Source of the DNA: Pseudomonadales bacterium
GTDB lineage: Bacteria; Pseudomonadota; Gammaproteobacteria; Pseudomonadales; Azotimanducaceae
Direction: 5' to 3'
Length of the DNA: 64,000 bases
NCBI GenBank assembly: GCA_022822135.1
Contig: JAJECH010000037.1
Coordinates: forward strand, 34,527 to 98,526
Part shown: positions 54,748 through 63,904 of the stretch, piece after piece
Numbering within the stretch: the stretch's first letter is position 1
How the letters are laid out: every line of letters starts with the position of its first letter
Notes under the pieces: model-generated
The model's database searches: none
Told to the model about the DNA's origin: nothing
The model's input: the letters and a program-made list of their open reading frames with translations, nothing else
Made by a program: the position numbers and the translations under genes

Positions 54748-55599
54748 TCAAATCAACGAACGTTCTGCCCCGGTCACCATCCGTCGAAGTCTCTCGCCAA
54801 GTATGGTCATGAGGAGTAATAAAACAGTTAGAAAACCGGTCGGGAACGCGAGCTGCCAAGGTGAGGCATAGATATTCTTGCTGCCATCTGCGATAAGTAC
54901 TCCCAAGCTTGTCATAGGTTCTTGTACGCCTAATCCTAGGAAGCTGATAAAGCTCTCAGAGATGATGACGGATGGAATCATTAACGTTGCAAATACGATC
55001 GCGGAACCGAGAACGTTCGGCACAACATGCCTCACGACGATCCGAAATTCCGGCAATCCCATCGCGCGAGCAGATGCGACGAAGGGAGCAGCTCGAAGTA
55101 CAAGTGCTTGCCCACGCACAATTCGAGACACATCGAGCCACGAGACCGCGCCGATAGCGATGAAGAGCAGATAAATATTCCGACCCAACATAACGACTAG
55201 CACGATCACGATCAGCACGTACGGAATGGCATACATGCCGTCAACAATCCGCATCATGACCTGATCGGTCGTTCCACCTACGAAACCGGATACCGCTCCC
55301 CAAGGCAAACCGATACAGAAACTAACCGTCGTTGCGAGGACCGCGATTAGCAGGCTAATACGCCCTCCCATCATGGTGCGTGCAAATAAGTCCCTACCTA
55401 CGTTGTCGGTGCCAAACCAATGCTCGCCGGAAGGCGGGACACCAATCGCTTCCCAGTGGATCGCATCGTATTCCCACGCGGTGATATGTGGTCCAACAAC
55501 AACCGCCGCAAGTACGAACAGCAGTAGACCACACGCCACCTTGACATAGATTGGAGTGAAAAAACCAATCGGATCATTTCGAATCACGGACTCGCTCAA
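54748..55599 (-). CDS. Peptide/nickel-type ABC transporter permease, OppC-like
   Basis: A 283-residue inner-membrane permease with about six helices and the N-terminal extension of OppC/DppC proteins (PHITAWEYDAIHWEAIGVPPSGEHWFGTDNVGRDLFAR). The cytoplasmic coupling (EAA-type) loop is ARAMGLPEFRIVVRHVVPNVLG. TTG start overlapping the oppB stop (TTGA). No ATPase genes (OppD/OppF) follow; the next gene is the F420 reductase. Confidence 0.92.
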   Translation of the reverse strand: MSESVIRNDPIGFFTPIYVKVACGLLLFVLAAVVVGPHITAWEYDAIHWEAIGVPPSGEHWFGTDNVGRDLFARTMMGGRISLLIAVLATTVSFCIGLPWGAVSGFVGGTTDQVMMRIVDGMYAIPYVLIVIVLVVMLGRNIYLLFIAIGAVSWLDVSRIVRGQALVLRAAPFVASARAMGLPEFRIVVRHVVPNVLGSAIVFATLMIPSVIISESFISFLGLGVQEPMTSLGVLIADGSKNIYASPWQLAFPTGFLTVLLLLMTILGERLRRMVTGAERSLI

Positions 55600-56513
55600 T
55601 GTAATCGAATCCTTGGATCAATTCGTAAAAACAAGAGATCGATGAGGAAATTCAGAACCAGTATTGATGTCGTGTAGACAAGCACTGCGCCGAGGACGAG
55701 GGTGTAGTCTCGATCAAGCGCACCTTGTACGAAGTAGCTACCGATACCCGGAATCGAGAAGAACACTTCCACGACCATCGATCCTGCCAGTAACGTAGCT
55801 GCCGCGGGTCCGACGAACGAAAGCACGGGTACTAATGCTGACGGTAAGACATGGTGCCAAAGAAGACGCCGATTGCTTACCCCTTTTGCTTGTGCAGTCG
55901 TCGCGAAAGGCTGATTGAGGGCTTCAAGGCAGCTGCTTCGACTGAGACGCGCGAAAGCCGCAATATAAGGAATACACAACGATATAACCGGTAGTACGAG
56001 ATGAAGCGGGGACTCAAGTCCGCCAGCGGGTAACCAACGGAGCACAAGTGAAAATAGAAGGACAAGTAATGGTGCGGCGACGAGAGGCGGAAGTGCTAAA
56101 CCACACGTGACAAATCCCTCAAGTGCAGCATCAAGCGTTTGATTACGGTATCGCGCCATGGTAGCGCCAAGCATTAACCCTAAAGTGACTGCGATCGTGA
56201 GCGCGATACCTCCGATTAGGAGACTTATTGGCAATCCGTGAAACAGCAACTCCGCAACGCTAAAGTCCTTTTGTTTGTAGGAAGGGCCTAAATCACCTTG
56301 GACCAACCGCCAAAGATATTTGCCGTACTGATGAAGCACTGGATCATCAAGGTCGTAAGCGGCTAGAAGGTTTTTTTCGACCGCGGGGGAGACCGCACGC
56401 TCGGTATCAAATGGTCCTCCCGGCGCAACACGCAGGAGGAAAAACGTAATCGTGACGACGACCCAAATCGTCGTGAGCATAAACAATGAACGTCTAAATA
56501 TGTAGAGAAGCAT
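55596..56513 (-). CDS. Peptide/nickel-type ABC transporter permease, OppB-like
   Basis: A 305-residue inner-membrane permease. It begins with the OppB-type first helix (IFRRSLFMLTTIWVVVTITFFLLRVAPGGPF), has the periplasmic segment YGKYLWRLVQGDLGPSYK and the coupling loop AKGVSNRRLLWHHVLPSALVP. It forms the channel with the OppC-like protein. The gene lies 73 bases after oppA and overlaps oppC by 4 bases. Confidence 0.92.
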   Translation of the reverse strand: MLLYIFRRSLFMLTTIWVVVTITFFLLRVAPGGPFDTERAVSPAVEKNLLAAYDLDDPVLHQYGKYLWRLVQGDLGPSYKQKDFSVAELLFHGLPISLLIGGIALTIAVTLGLMLGATMARYRNQTLDAALEGFVTCGLALPPLVAAPLLVLLFSLVLRWLPAGGLESPLHLVLPVISLCIPYIAAFARLSRSSCLEALNQPFATTAQAKGVSNRRLLWHHVLPSALVPVLSFVGPAAATLLAGSMVVEVFFSIPGIGSYFVQGALDRDYTLVLGAVLVYTTSILVLNFLIDLLFLRIDPRIRLH

Positions 56514-56586
56514 TGGAATTAGTTAGCGTCGTCACGGTACACGGCGAAGCCTAAATACGTGTTCTACGGGCGCGGGTCATATCACA

Positions 56587-58158
56587 CTACGGCGGTTCCA
56601 CCCAGTGAATAAAACGGACCGGATGTAGATTTCGGCCGTTTTTCTCCCACCCACCGACATGCGTTTTAACTAGATTTAGTGTCATTGTTACATACAGCGG
56701 AATAACAGGAAAATCCTGTAGTGCAACTTGCTCAGCTGCCGCCAGCTTCGATAGTCTCTCTCGCAGATTAGCCGTCTCTCGCGCTTCCTCGAAAAGTGCA
56801 TCAAATTCAGACGACTCGTAGCGACCGTAATTTGCCGGTCCGATCTTAGACCATAGGAGTTCGATGTAATGTTCAGGATTGTTTTCTCCGAACCAACCGG
56901 CTTGAGCGACTTGAAAATCGCCGTTTTGAAGGTCGCTGAAATGGGTAGCTAAATTTGTGTGGTGCAGAGTGGTATTAACTCCCGCGTCCTTCCACATCGC
57001 TGCGATCGCAACGTATATCCGCTTGTTCTCTGCACCGGAGATATAGCGCAACGTCACTTCTAGCGGCTGCTTCTCATTAAAACCCGCTTCTGCGAGAAGC
57101 TCAATGGCGCGTTTGGTCGATGGCTCAACGATCGGGCCTTGCGACATATGACCATTGACTAACGGTGGCGATAGGGTGGCACTAGGCGTCTCTCCAGCAC
57201 CTAAAACTTGGCGGGTAATACGATCTCTGAAAATTGCCGCAGCAAGTGCTTCGCGCACACGCACATCATCGAAAGGTTTCGCGCGAGTGTTGATCACGAG
57301 ATACATAATCGATTGCAACGGTGCATTTTGTACCTCATCTGGTCTCTCGTGTTCGACTTTTCGTACGAGCGCGTGAGGGTAACCATGAACGATGTCCATA
57401 TCTCCCGCGACGAATCGGTTGTACGCGGTTGCGGGTTCGGGGAATGGGTAGTAGCGAACCGTTTCGATCGAAGACTCGTCTTTGAAAAGGAAGTGTTCGT
57501 TTTTCTTGAGCTCAACATACTCGCGAGGTCTCCAAGCACCTAGCACATACGCACCGTTCGATACCCAGTTTTCAGCCTTCACCCAAGCATCACCGTGTTT
57601 CTCGACTACGTGTTCGGCAATCGGATAAGCGATCGGATAGAGCAAGCGTTCTACCAGGAAAGGGAAAGGTTGTTCGAGGTCGAAAAGGAGCGTGTGCGTA
57701 TCGATGGCGGTTACGCCTAGCTTGTCTGGGGACAAATCGCCACGGTTAATCGCTTCAGCATTCTTGATGCAATAGAGGAAATGTGCGAGTGGAGATGCGG
57801 TTTGAGGATCTTGATGGCGTCTCAACCCGAACACGAAGTCTTCGGCCGTGAGTGGCTCTCCGTCGCTCCAGGTTGCGTCTCGATTGAGTTTAAATTGCCA
57901 TTGCAAACCGTCGTCTGAAGTCGACCAACTCTCTGCGACCCCTGGCAGGATTTCGCCACTCGGTCCCATTGTGGTCAAGCCGAGAAAGAGGTCTTTCAGA
58001 ATGTGTTCTTCAGCGTTGGCGAAATATCGGTGTGGGTCGAGGGTACCAGGCTCCGCCGCGTTACCGATATTTAGAGTGTCGGTCTTCGGTTCGCCGGACG
58101 TACCGACGCATAACGCGATCGCAACGGCTGCGATAAGCGTGCGTAGATATAGGCTCAA
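56587..58158 (-). CDS. Peptide ABC transporter substrate-binding protein, OppA-like (family 5)
   Basis: A 523-residue periplasmic binding protein with a Sec signal peptide (LIAAVAIALCVGTSG). Family-5 motifs: LNIGNAAEPGTLDPHRY, PGVAESWSTSDDGLQWQFKLN and ATWSDGEPLTAEDFVFGLRR. The C-terminal RNLHPVRFIHWVEPP resembles OppA/MppA ends. It probably binds oligopeptides. The TTG start overlaps the cyclopropane synthase stop (TTGA). No gene for the transporter's ATPase is in the window, so it must borrow one from elsewhere. Confidence 0.92.
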   Translation of the reverse strand: MSLYLRTLIAAVAIALCVGTSGEPKTDTLNIGNAAEPGTLDPHRYFANAEEHILKDLFLGLTTMGPSGEILPGVAESWSTSDDGLQWQFKLNRDATWSDGEPLTAEDFVFGLRRHQDPQTASPLAHFLYCIKNAEAINRGDLSPDKLGVTAIDTHTLLFDLEQPFPFLVERLLYPIAYPIAEHVVEKHGDAWVKAENWVSNGAYVLGAWRPREYVELKKNEHFLFKDESSIETVRYYPFPEPATAYNRFVAGDMDIVHGYPHALVRKVEHERPDEVQNAPLQSIMYLVINTRAKPFDDVRVREALAAAIFRDRITRQVLGAGETPSATLSPPLVNGHMSQGPIVEPSTKRAIELLAEAGFNEKQPLEVTLRYISGAENKRIYVAIAAMWKDAGVNTTLHHTNLATHFSDLQNGDFQVAQAGWFGENNPEHYIELLWSKIGPANYGRYESSEFDALFEEARETANLRERLSKLAAAEQVALQDFPVIPLYVTMTLNLVKTHVGGWEKNGRNLHPVRFIHWVEPP

Positions 58159-59336
58159 GACTTGTATAGGTAATCCCGCGTTAACGGTACGATATTGTTT
58201 TGATGCGCCAACTGGATTTGAAATACGACGAGAGAGTCATACTCGAAAGCTGTCTGACACGCACATAAATAGAACTCCCATAAACGGCAGAATCGCTCAC
58301 CTTGACGTTCTTTGACGGTGTCACGAATCTCTTGAAAACGTTGATTCCAAGCGGCTAGTGTGAAGGCGTAGTGTTGGCGCCAGATTTCGATGTCCGACAT
58401 GAATAGGCGATTGCTCTCGATGTTTTTGGCGACTTCAGAGAGTGAAGGGATGTAGCCGCCGGGGAATATGTAACGTTTGATCCACGGGTTAGTCGGCGTT
58501 GGTTCAGACGCACTCCCGATCGTATGAATTGTTGCAATGCCATCAGGTTTAAGCAATTCTTGGACCCGTCTGAAATAGGTATCGAAATTTCGCTTTCCGA
58601 CGTGTTCAAACATGCCAACGGAAACGATCGCATCATATTGCGAATCGTGATCTCGATAGTCCTCAAGTAGGAATCGAACCTGATTGCCGAGATTTCGAGT
58701 CTTCGCACGCTCATTGGCAACTCGTAACTGTGATGTGGAGAGTGTGATGCCGGTCACCTCGACATCTGCGTGTTCAGCAAGGTACATCGCTAATGAACCC
58801 CATCCTGAGCCGATATCCAATACGCGCTGACCAGGTTTCAGGCACAGTTTGCTCATCAGGTGACGACACTTAGCCTGTTGCGCCACTTCTAGTGTATCGT
58901 CAGGATTCTCAAAGTACGCACACGAATAGTGCATGTCCTCGTCGAGGAATCCTCGATAAAGCTCATCGTCGAGGTTGTAGTGGAAAGAAACGTTACGAAG
59001 GCTCGCTCTTACCGTGTTCCAAGAGTGCGTGATCGAGGCTAACGCAGGCGTGAGCAATGACCCCTTGACGTCAGCATAGTCGCTCATATTGATGCGAAGT
59101 AATCGTAAGAAGTCGGTTAAAGAACCTTCCAGAATATCGATCTCTCCGTTCATGTAGCACTCTCCAAGGTGGAGATGTGGGTTACGGAGGATTCGAAACA
59201 AAGTGCCTCGACGGTTTAACTTGACTACAACGGGATTCCCGTCGCTACCGAACGTCGACCGATTTCCCCTATGATCGATTAGGCTGAGCGAGCCTGACTT
59301 GATTCGGTCTCTAAATAGACGATCGATGAGACCCAT
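58155..59336 (-). CDS. Cyclopropane-fatty-acyl-phospholipid synthase family methyltransferase
   Basis: An SAM-dependent enzyme of about 393 residues that would convert unsaturated acyl chains of membrane phospholipids into cyclopropane or methyl-branched forms. The family-specific YSCAYFENPDDTLEVAQQAK precedes SAM motif I (VLDIGSGWGSLAMYLAEH), followed by VSVGMFEHVGKRNF and KRYIFPGGYIPSLSEV. An N-terminal lipid-binding domain is present (LYRGFLDEDMHYSCAY follows it). I prefer ATG 59334-59336 over a TTG 9 bases upstream. It is the first gene of the long minus-strand run and is divergent from the LLM oxidoreductase, 73 bases away. Confidence 0.88.
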   Translation of the reverse strand: MGLIDRLFRDRIKSGSLSLIDHRGNRSTFGSDGNPVVVKLNRRGTLFRILRNPHLHLGECYMNGEIDILEGSLTDFLRLLRINMSDYADVKGSLLTPALASITHSWNTVRASLRNVSFHYNLDDELYRGFLDEDMHYSCAYFENPDDTLEVAQQAKCRHLMSKLCLKPGQRVLDIGSGWGSLAMYLAEHADVEVTGITLSTSQLRVANERAKTRNLGNQVRFLLEDYRDHDSQYDAIVSVGMFEHVGKRNFDTYFRRVQELLKPDGIATIHTIGSASEPTPTNPWIKRYIFPGGYIPSLSEVAKNIESNRLFMSDIEIWRQHYAFTLAAWNQRFQEIRDTVKERQGERFCRLWEFYLCACQTAFEYDSLVVFQIQLAHQNNIVPLTRDYLYKS

Positions 59337-59409
59337 GCGACGCAATTGCGTGAACAGTAGCTTCGAAGTTTAATGTGGACACTGAGAGTTTTTAAGGGCA
59401 TCAAGCATC

Positions 59410-60462
59410 ATGAAGGTGAGCATTGGAATTGGCGGACCAGCCTCCGGCAGATCTCGAGATTTCGAACAGCAGGCAACGTTCGTTGTGGAAGCCGAAAAAC
59501 TTGGAGTTTCGGAGGTCTGGTCAGCAGAGGCGTGGGGTCAAGACGCAATCGTCCCACTAGCGTTTCTTGCAGCCCGTACGACGCGCATTCGACTCGGCAC
59601 AGGGATCGCCCAGATCAGTGCTCGAGTACCTTCAATGACGGCGATGACGGCGATGACAATGGCTGCGCTATCAAACGACCGGTTCATTCTGGGTCTCGGG
59701 GTCTCGGGTCCTCAGGTTGTCGAGGGGCTCCAGGGTCGACCTTTCAAAGCGCCGCTTACGCGCATGAAAGAGACCGTTGACATTCTGCGTATGGCGTTTC
59801 GAGGTGAAAAACTTCAATACGATGGCAAATATCACGTATTACCACTTCCTGGCGGCGAAGGGAAGGCATTACGCCTTTCTCAACCGCCTGTTGATTCGAT
59901 CCCGATCTATCTCGCTACATTAGGACCTAAAGCGCTTGAGTACACAGGCGAAGTTGCGGATGGTTGGCTCGGGACCTCTTTCACGCCTGATCAAGCTCGA
60001 GCGCATCTTGACTTCATTTCAGATGGCGCTAAGCGTGCCGGTCGCTCAATGGATGAGATCGACATTCAAGCAGGAGGTTCAGTGATCTTTACGGACGAAC
60101 CACAGAAAGTCATCGAGCAAATGAAGATTGGACTTGCATTCACGTTAGGAGCAATGGGTTCAGCTCGTACTAATTTCTACAACGACGCCTATAAACGCGC
60201 GGGATTTTCAGATGCCGCATCCGAGGTTCAGAGGCTTTGGGTCGAAGGGAAGCGGGACGAAGCGACTCGACTCGTACCAGACGACATGGTCGAACAGTCA
60301 AACCTCATCGGTGACGAAGCCCGAGTAGTAGAGCGGCTAAGAGTTTATCGTGATGCCGGCGTTACGACTTTACGAGTAACACCGGGTGGCGGGTCGCTAG
60401 AAGCTCAACTTGAAACTCTAGGTCGAACCATGGATTTGGTTCGTTCGTTGAACGACGGTTGA
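59410..60462 (+). CDS. LLM-class F420-dependent oxidoreductase
   Basis: A 350-residue TIM-barrel enzyme of the luciferase-like monooxygenase superfamily. Typical stretches: EAEKLGVSEVWSAEAWGQDA, TRIRLGTGIAQISARVPSMTAMTAM, LGLGVSGPQVVEGLQGRPF and GAKRAGRSMDEIDIQ. These match the F420-dependent group rather than FMN-only members. F420-synthesis genes are encoded 5 kb away in the divergent operon, which supports use of F420. The actual substrate is unknown. Confidence 0.88.
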   Translation: MKVSIGIGGPASGRSRDFEQQATFVVEAEKLGVSEVWSAEAWGQDAIVPLAFLAARTTRIRLGTGIAQISARVPSMTAMTAMTMAALSNDRFILGLGVSGPQVVEGLQGRPFKAPLTRMKETVDILRMAFRGEKLQYDGKYHVLPLPGGEGKALRLSQPPVDSIPIYLATLGPKALEYTGEVADGWLGTSFTPDQARAHLDFISDGAKRAGRSMDEIDIQAGGSVIFTDEPQKVIEQMKIGLAFTLGAMGSARTNFYNDAYKRAGFSDAASEVQRLWVEGKRDEATRLVPDDMVEQSNLIGDEARVVERLRVYRDAGVTTLRVTPGGGSLEAQLETLGRTMDLVRSLNDG

Positions 60463-60566
60463 AGTAGGTCAACGACGCGCTCACTCGTGCGACTATGGCA
60501 GAATTGTCAGAGTCGTCCACCCAGCTGCTGATTAACTGAATTCACGACGAGCACATAGAGTCCAAC

Positions 60567-60986
60567 ATGTCCCTCAACATCTACATCAACTTCGACGGGA
60601 ACTGCCGCGAGGCTTTTGAGTTCTACCGCTCCGTCTTCGCAGGTGAATTCCAAGCCTTTCAAACGTTTGCTCAAGGACCGGAAGACATGCAGGTGGCCGA
60701 TGACGAAAAAGACAACGTGATGCACGTCTCACTTCCGATCGGGGATAGTGTGCTCATGGGCAGCGACAGCAGCTCGTTTGGTCCGCCTCTATCCGTTGGC
60801 AACAACTTTTCGATCTCGATCGAAGGCGAGAGTCGTGAACACTGCGACGAAGTCTTTGCAAAGTTGTCGGTGGGTGGTAGCGTAACTATGCAGCTTCAAG
60901 ATATGTTCTGGGGTTCGTACTACGGCATGCTCACGGATAAGTTTGGCATCAACTGGATGGTGAGCTATGCGCTACCTACCGACTGA
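60567..60986 (+). CDS. VOC-superfamily protein, PhnB-like
   Basis: A 139-residue protein with the PhnB/glyoxalase-like fold pattern: YINFDGNCREAFEFYRSVF at the N-terminus, HVSLPIGDSVLMGSD in the middle and GMLTDKFGINWMVSY at the end. It lacks a full set of metal ligands that I can assign, which is common in this subgroup. Function unknown; it could bind or modify a small molecule. The start codon ATG at 60567 follows a gap of about 100 bases after the LLM gene. Confidence 0.82.
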   Translation: MSLNIYINFDGNCREAFEFYRSVFAGEFQAFQTFAQGPEDMQVADDEKDNVMHVSLPIGDSVLMGSDSSSFGPPLSVGNNFSISIEGESREHCDEVFAKLSVGGSVTMQLQDMFWGSYYGMLTDKFGINWMVSYALPTD

Positions 60987-61067
60987 CGCGGCGTCGAGAA
61001 AGAGCCTAAACTAGGTAGAGAAAAAGAGCCTTGTCAGTTGACCTGCGACCTATGAACGATGCTCTGC

Positions 61068-61961
61068 TCAGCGATTGGCATCAGCTGCGAGGATATGTGC
61101 AACAGTCGCCTCGATCATTTCGGGAATTACTGGTTCCGATAGATCATGTCCCATTTTCTCAATGAGCATTAGACGACCATCACGTACGCTCTCGATAAGA
61201 TCAACGCTTCCGTCATGAGCGACGAGCGGGTCAGAGGTGCCGTGAATCGCTAACACAGGAGTTTCACTTTCACGAATCGCGTCACGTCGGTCTCCGTCCG
61301 TAACAATGGCGCAAAACTGACGTAGAAGGGCTTCTGGACGTAAAGCGCGGTCGTACGCGAGCTCGACAAATCGACCCATCCCTACCTCGGTACTTTTGTA
61401 GTGCGGGCCACCAAGTAGATTGTTGACGTTTCGACCGTTATCAATCGCAGCCGCACGATCCATTTCGACGAAATTACTAGCGAGTGCTGCAATCGCCTCT
61501 GGGTTTGGTTCACCAACAGCAGAGTTTCCAGTCGTACTCATGATCGAAGTTAGACTAAACACTCGTTCGGGGTGGTTACCCATGAGACGTTGAGCGATCA
61601 TGCCACCCATGGACACACCTATAACGTGAGCACCTGATTGACCGATATGGTTTAAAAGGTGGACTGCATCCATTGCCATATCGGAGAGGGTGTACGGTGG
61701 TGAAAGAAGAGAAGGGTTTTCACGAGCGGCGATGAGATCCGCGATCGTAGGTGGTCGCGCGTCGAAATCGAATGAAAGACCACAATCACGATTGTCGAAA
61801 TAGATCACCCGGAGACCAGAATTCACGATGCCATCGAGGAGAGAATCTGGCCAGTGAATTAACTGGCAACCAACACCGTGGATAAGCAATACTGGTGGGT
61901 CCGCGCGCGAGCCACGCTGTTCGAAATAAATCTCACCTAAAGGCGTTCTAAGTGTTGGCAT
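61068..61961 (-). CDS. Alpha/beta hydrolase
   Basis: A 297-residue hydrolase with the oxyanion motif LLIHGVGCQLIHW, nucleophile elbow VIGVSMGGMIAQ (GxSxG), acid in IHGTSDPLVAHDGS and catalytic His in MLIEKMGHDLSEP. The EIYFEQRGSRADPPVLLIHG opening resembles lactone or aryl-ester hydrolases and aclacinomycin methylesterase-like enzymes. No signal peptide. Convergent with the VOC gene. Substrate unknown. Confidence 0.85.
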   Translation of the reverse strand: MPTLRTPLGEIYFEQRGSRADPPVLLIHGVGCQLIHWPDSLLDGIVNSGLRVIYFDNRDCGLSFDFDARPPTIADLIAARENPSLLSPPYTLSDMAMDAVHLLNHIGQSGAHVIGVSMGGMIAQRLMGNHPERVFSLTSIMSTTGNSAVGEPNPEAIAALASNFVEMDRAAAIDNGRNVNNLLGGPHYKSTEVGMGRFVELAYDRALRPEALLRQFCAIVTDGDRRDAIRESETPVLAIHGTSDPLVAHDGSVDLIESVRDGRLMLIEKMGHDLSEPVIPEMIEATVAHILAADANR

Positions 61962-62178
61962 ATCTATGTTGGCTAAATGATCTTGTTTATTTCGTCAGGG
62001 GCGTTCAAATAGGATATCGAGAACATTTTAGGTTTCGATTGCGGGTCCAATTTGTTAACTCGGTAGATCGCCTTGAATAAGGTAGCATCTTCTCGGTCGA
62101 CGCCTAATTAATCGCCAATAATCGACACCGATACAAGCGGATTCAGTTTGATGCTTTCGCAGTGAATGCATTAGCTCA

Positions 62179-63030
62179 TTAAGAACTAAACGAAAGCTCT
62201 GCTCGTACGACGCGCATATTTCGGGCATAACTAATGTTTAACGACTCAAACTCGGCCGCGATATCGGGATGTAGGACCGGGGAACGCTGATCCATTAGCG
62301 TTCGCTCACAAAAATCACTGGTGTTTGACGAAATAAACACGACCTTCGCTTGGTTAGAACGTAATTTCTCGCCGTAGGTTCGAACGAAATTCAAGTAACT
62401 CTCTAGGATCACGCAGTCAGCGTGAGAGTCATTTGTTCGACTTGACGGACGTCGACGATCTTGCACTCGTTGTTCGGCTCGGGTTTTAACATGCTGAGGC
62501 TCATCAATGACGACGCTCTTATTTAACCATTCACGCGCGACTCTTGCTGATTTGGTCGCGTAATGAGTACGAATTTCATTGGTGTTAGTCGCGTTGATTC
62601 CGATTTGTGTAGCAAGCTGTTGTAACTTTTGAAGTGAAAGCCGCGAACCTGTCTCCAATATCTCCGTCACTCCGAGGTTAGTATCACGGATTACGTTTTC
62701 GAGATTCCTGTTGAATTCGTGTACGACAGTCTCGCTAGTTATTGGTAGGAGACGTTCGTTGTTAACGTGACTCATTAAGTAGAGCGAAGCAGCTCGTTCT
62801 TCAACTGTAACTGTGTCGCGTGTGGGATTCCTAAGAATATCCAGGAGGGCACATGTATCGAAGCAAATTAAGTGTTGGGCGATTTTTAAGGCAGAATCGA
62901 TATTAGAAGCACTACCACCCTCTAACCCGGTTATGACTGTCGAACGCTTAACAACGTGAGACCTTCGTCTATGCGAGATGCAACTACGCTGGCGTACGTT
63001 AGGGGCCAGTTTTCGGCTTCTGTGAGCCAT
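62179..63030 (-). CDS. PIN-like nuclease-domain protein (DUF4935-like)
   Basis: A protein of up to 283 residues. The central domain looks like a PIN-type RNase: first acid in LICFDTCALLDILR, second in TSETVVHEFNRN, and a C-terminal HADCVILESYLNFV then KVVFISSNTSDF, the pattern of large PIN-like (DUF4935-type) domains. The only ATG in frame (63028-63030) makes a 100-base overlap with the upstream gene and gives a basic, low-complexity N-terminus; a non-ATG start nearer 62930 is possible. The gene pair could be a toxin-antitoxin or defence pair. This is inference from the nuclease-like domain and the overlap. Confidence 0.6.
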   Translation of the reverse strand: MAHRSRKLAPNVRQRSCISHRRRSHVVKRSTVITGLEGGSASNIDSALKIAQHLICFDTCALLDILRNPTRDTVTVEERAASLYLMSHVNNERLLPITSETVVHEFNRNLENVIRDTNLGVTEILETGSRLSLQKLQQLATQIGINATNTNEIRTHYATKSARVAREWLNKSVVIDEPQHVKTRAEQRVQDRRRPSSRTNDSHADCVILESYLNFVRTYGEKLRSNQAKVVFISSNTSDFCERTLMDQRSPVLHPDIAAEFESLNISYARNMRVVRAELSFSS

Positions 63031-63596
63031 CTACAGAACAAATCAACGTCAAAACGTTCTTCTTGTTCGTGTATTTGCCAAATGAATTCGCAGAGACGTT
63101 TCTCATCACTAGGATGTAGCACATCTGAACAGGGTTGACCGATTCCGAGAAAGCTATTGAGTGCTCGGTATGCTTGATCACTCATCATGTCGGTCAGAGT
63201 AAGCGTTCGGGAAGAAACACAATACGAAATCTTGAGTGAATTTAGAACTGGTTGCAATATAAGCCCGAGAAAATCACTAATTAACTCGTTGTATTGGTGA
63301 ACTGTAAGGCGCGTACCAAACTCTATTGGCACCACGTTCGGTACTGTCCAACGAACTGTATCCGTATTCCAGAGACTTAGATACGATGGTGGTATGCCGT
63401 TAAGGCTTTCTCGAGCGAATGCTAAAACTTCAACATCGTCGCTAGATATGCGTTTTACTTCCTCTTCTCTAGCGGAATCGATCCGCCATGGAGGAATTGT
63501 GGCGCTTGTTAAACACTTGCGTAAATATGGTGCGTGTTCTCGAGGATACTCAAAGGAGACGTCTTGGAATATCTCGATGGAGCTGTTCGGATTCAT
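62931..63596 (-). CDS. Unrecognised protein encoded upstream of the PIN-like gene
   Basis: A 221-residue soluble protein that I do not recognise. It starts with ATG (63594-63596) with GAGG just upstream. No signal peptide or membrane segment. Visible features: an early charged stretch (SAREEEVKRISSDDVEV), YNELISDFLGLILQPVL, and a helical C-terminus (CEFIWQIHEQEERFDVDLFCRWL). Its last ~100 bases overlap the PIN-like gene, so the two are probably co-expressed. It could be the antitoxin or a regulatory partner, but nothing in the sequence proves this. Confidence 0.55.
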   Translation of the reverse strand: MNPNSSIEIFQDVSFEYPREHAPYLRKCLTSATIPPWRIDSAREEEVKRISSDDVEVLAFARESLNGIPPSYLSLWNTDTVRWTVPNVVPIEFGTRLTVHQYNELISDFLGLILQPVLNSLKISYCVSSRTLTLTDMMSDQAYRALNSFLGIGQPCSDVLHPSDEKRLCEFIWQIHEQEERFDVDLFCRWLTEAENWPLTYASVVASRIDEGLTLLSVRQS

Positions 63597-63756
63597 GCCT
63601 CGATGGAAGAAGATCGGAGTACAGAGATTTTAGGATCACTTTTGAGTATTCGTTAAAAAAAATGAGTTTCGCATGTGTTGACTCTCCAAATCTATCTGTG
63701 CTCACAATAACGCGCTTGGTGGTTCTTTTTTGCTGTATTTAGTGGTTGCGCGATCG

Positions 63757-63780
63757 AATCACGAAGCGTTAATCGTGATT
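63757..63780. repeat. Perfect 8-bp inverted repeat, possible operator
   Basis: AATCACGA (63757-63764) and TCGTGATT (63773-63780) separated by 8 bases. The symmetry and its position, about 160 bases upstream of the minus-strand gene pair, suit a repressor site. There is no T-run, so it is not an intrinsic terminator. Confidence 0.35.
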
Positions 63781-63904
63781 ATCTCCCCCAAATCTCGGAC
63801 CTAGATTCACTGCTCGCTACACATACTCCCACAAGTTTTTGGTCTCCAACTGCTATTGAGACGGGTTGTGAAAATAATCTTCTGCAATTTCAAGTTATAA
63901 AAAT

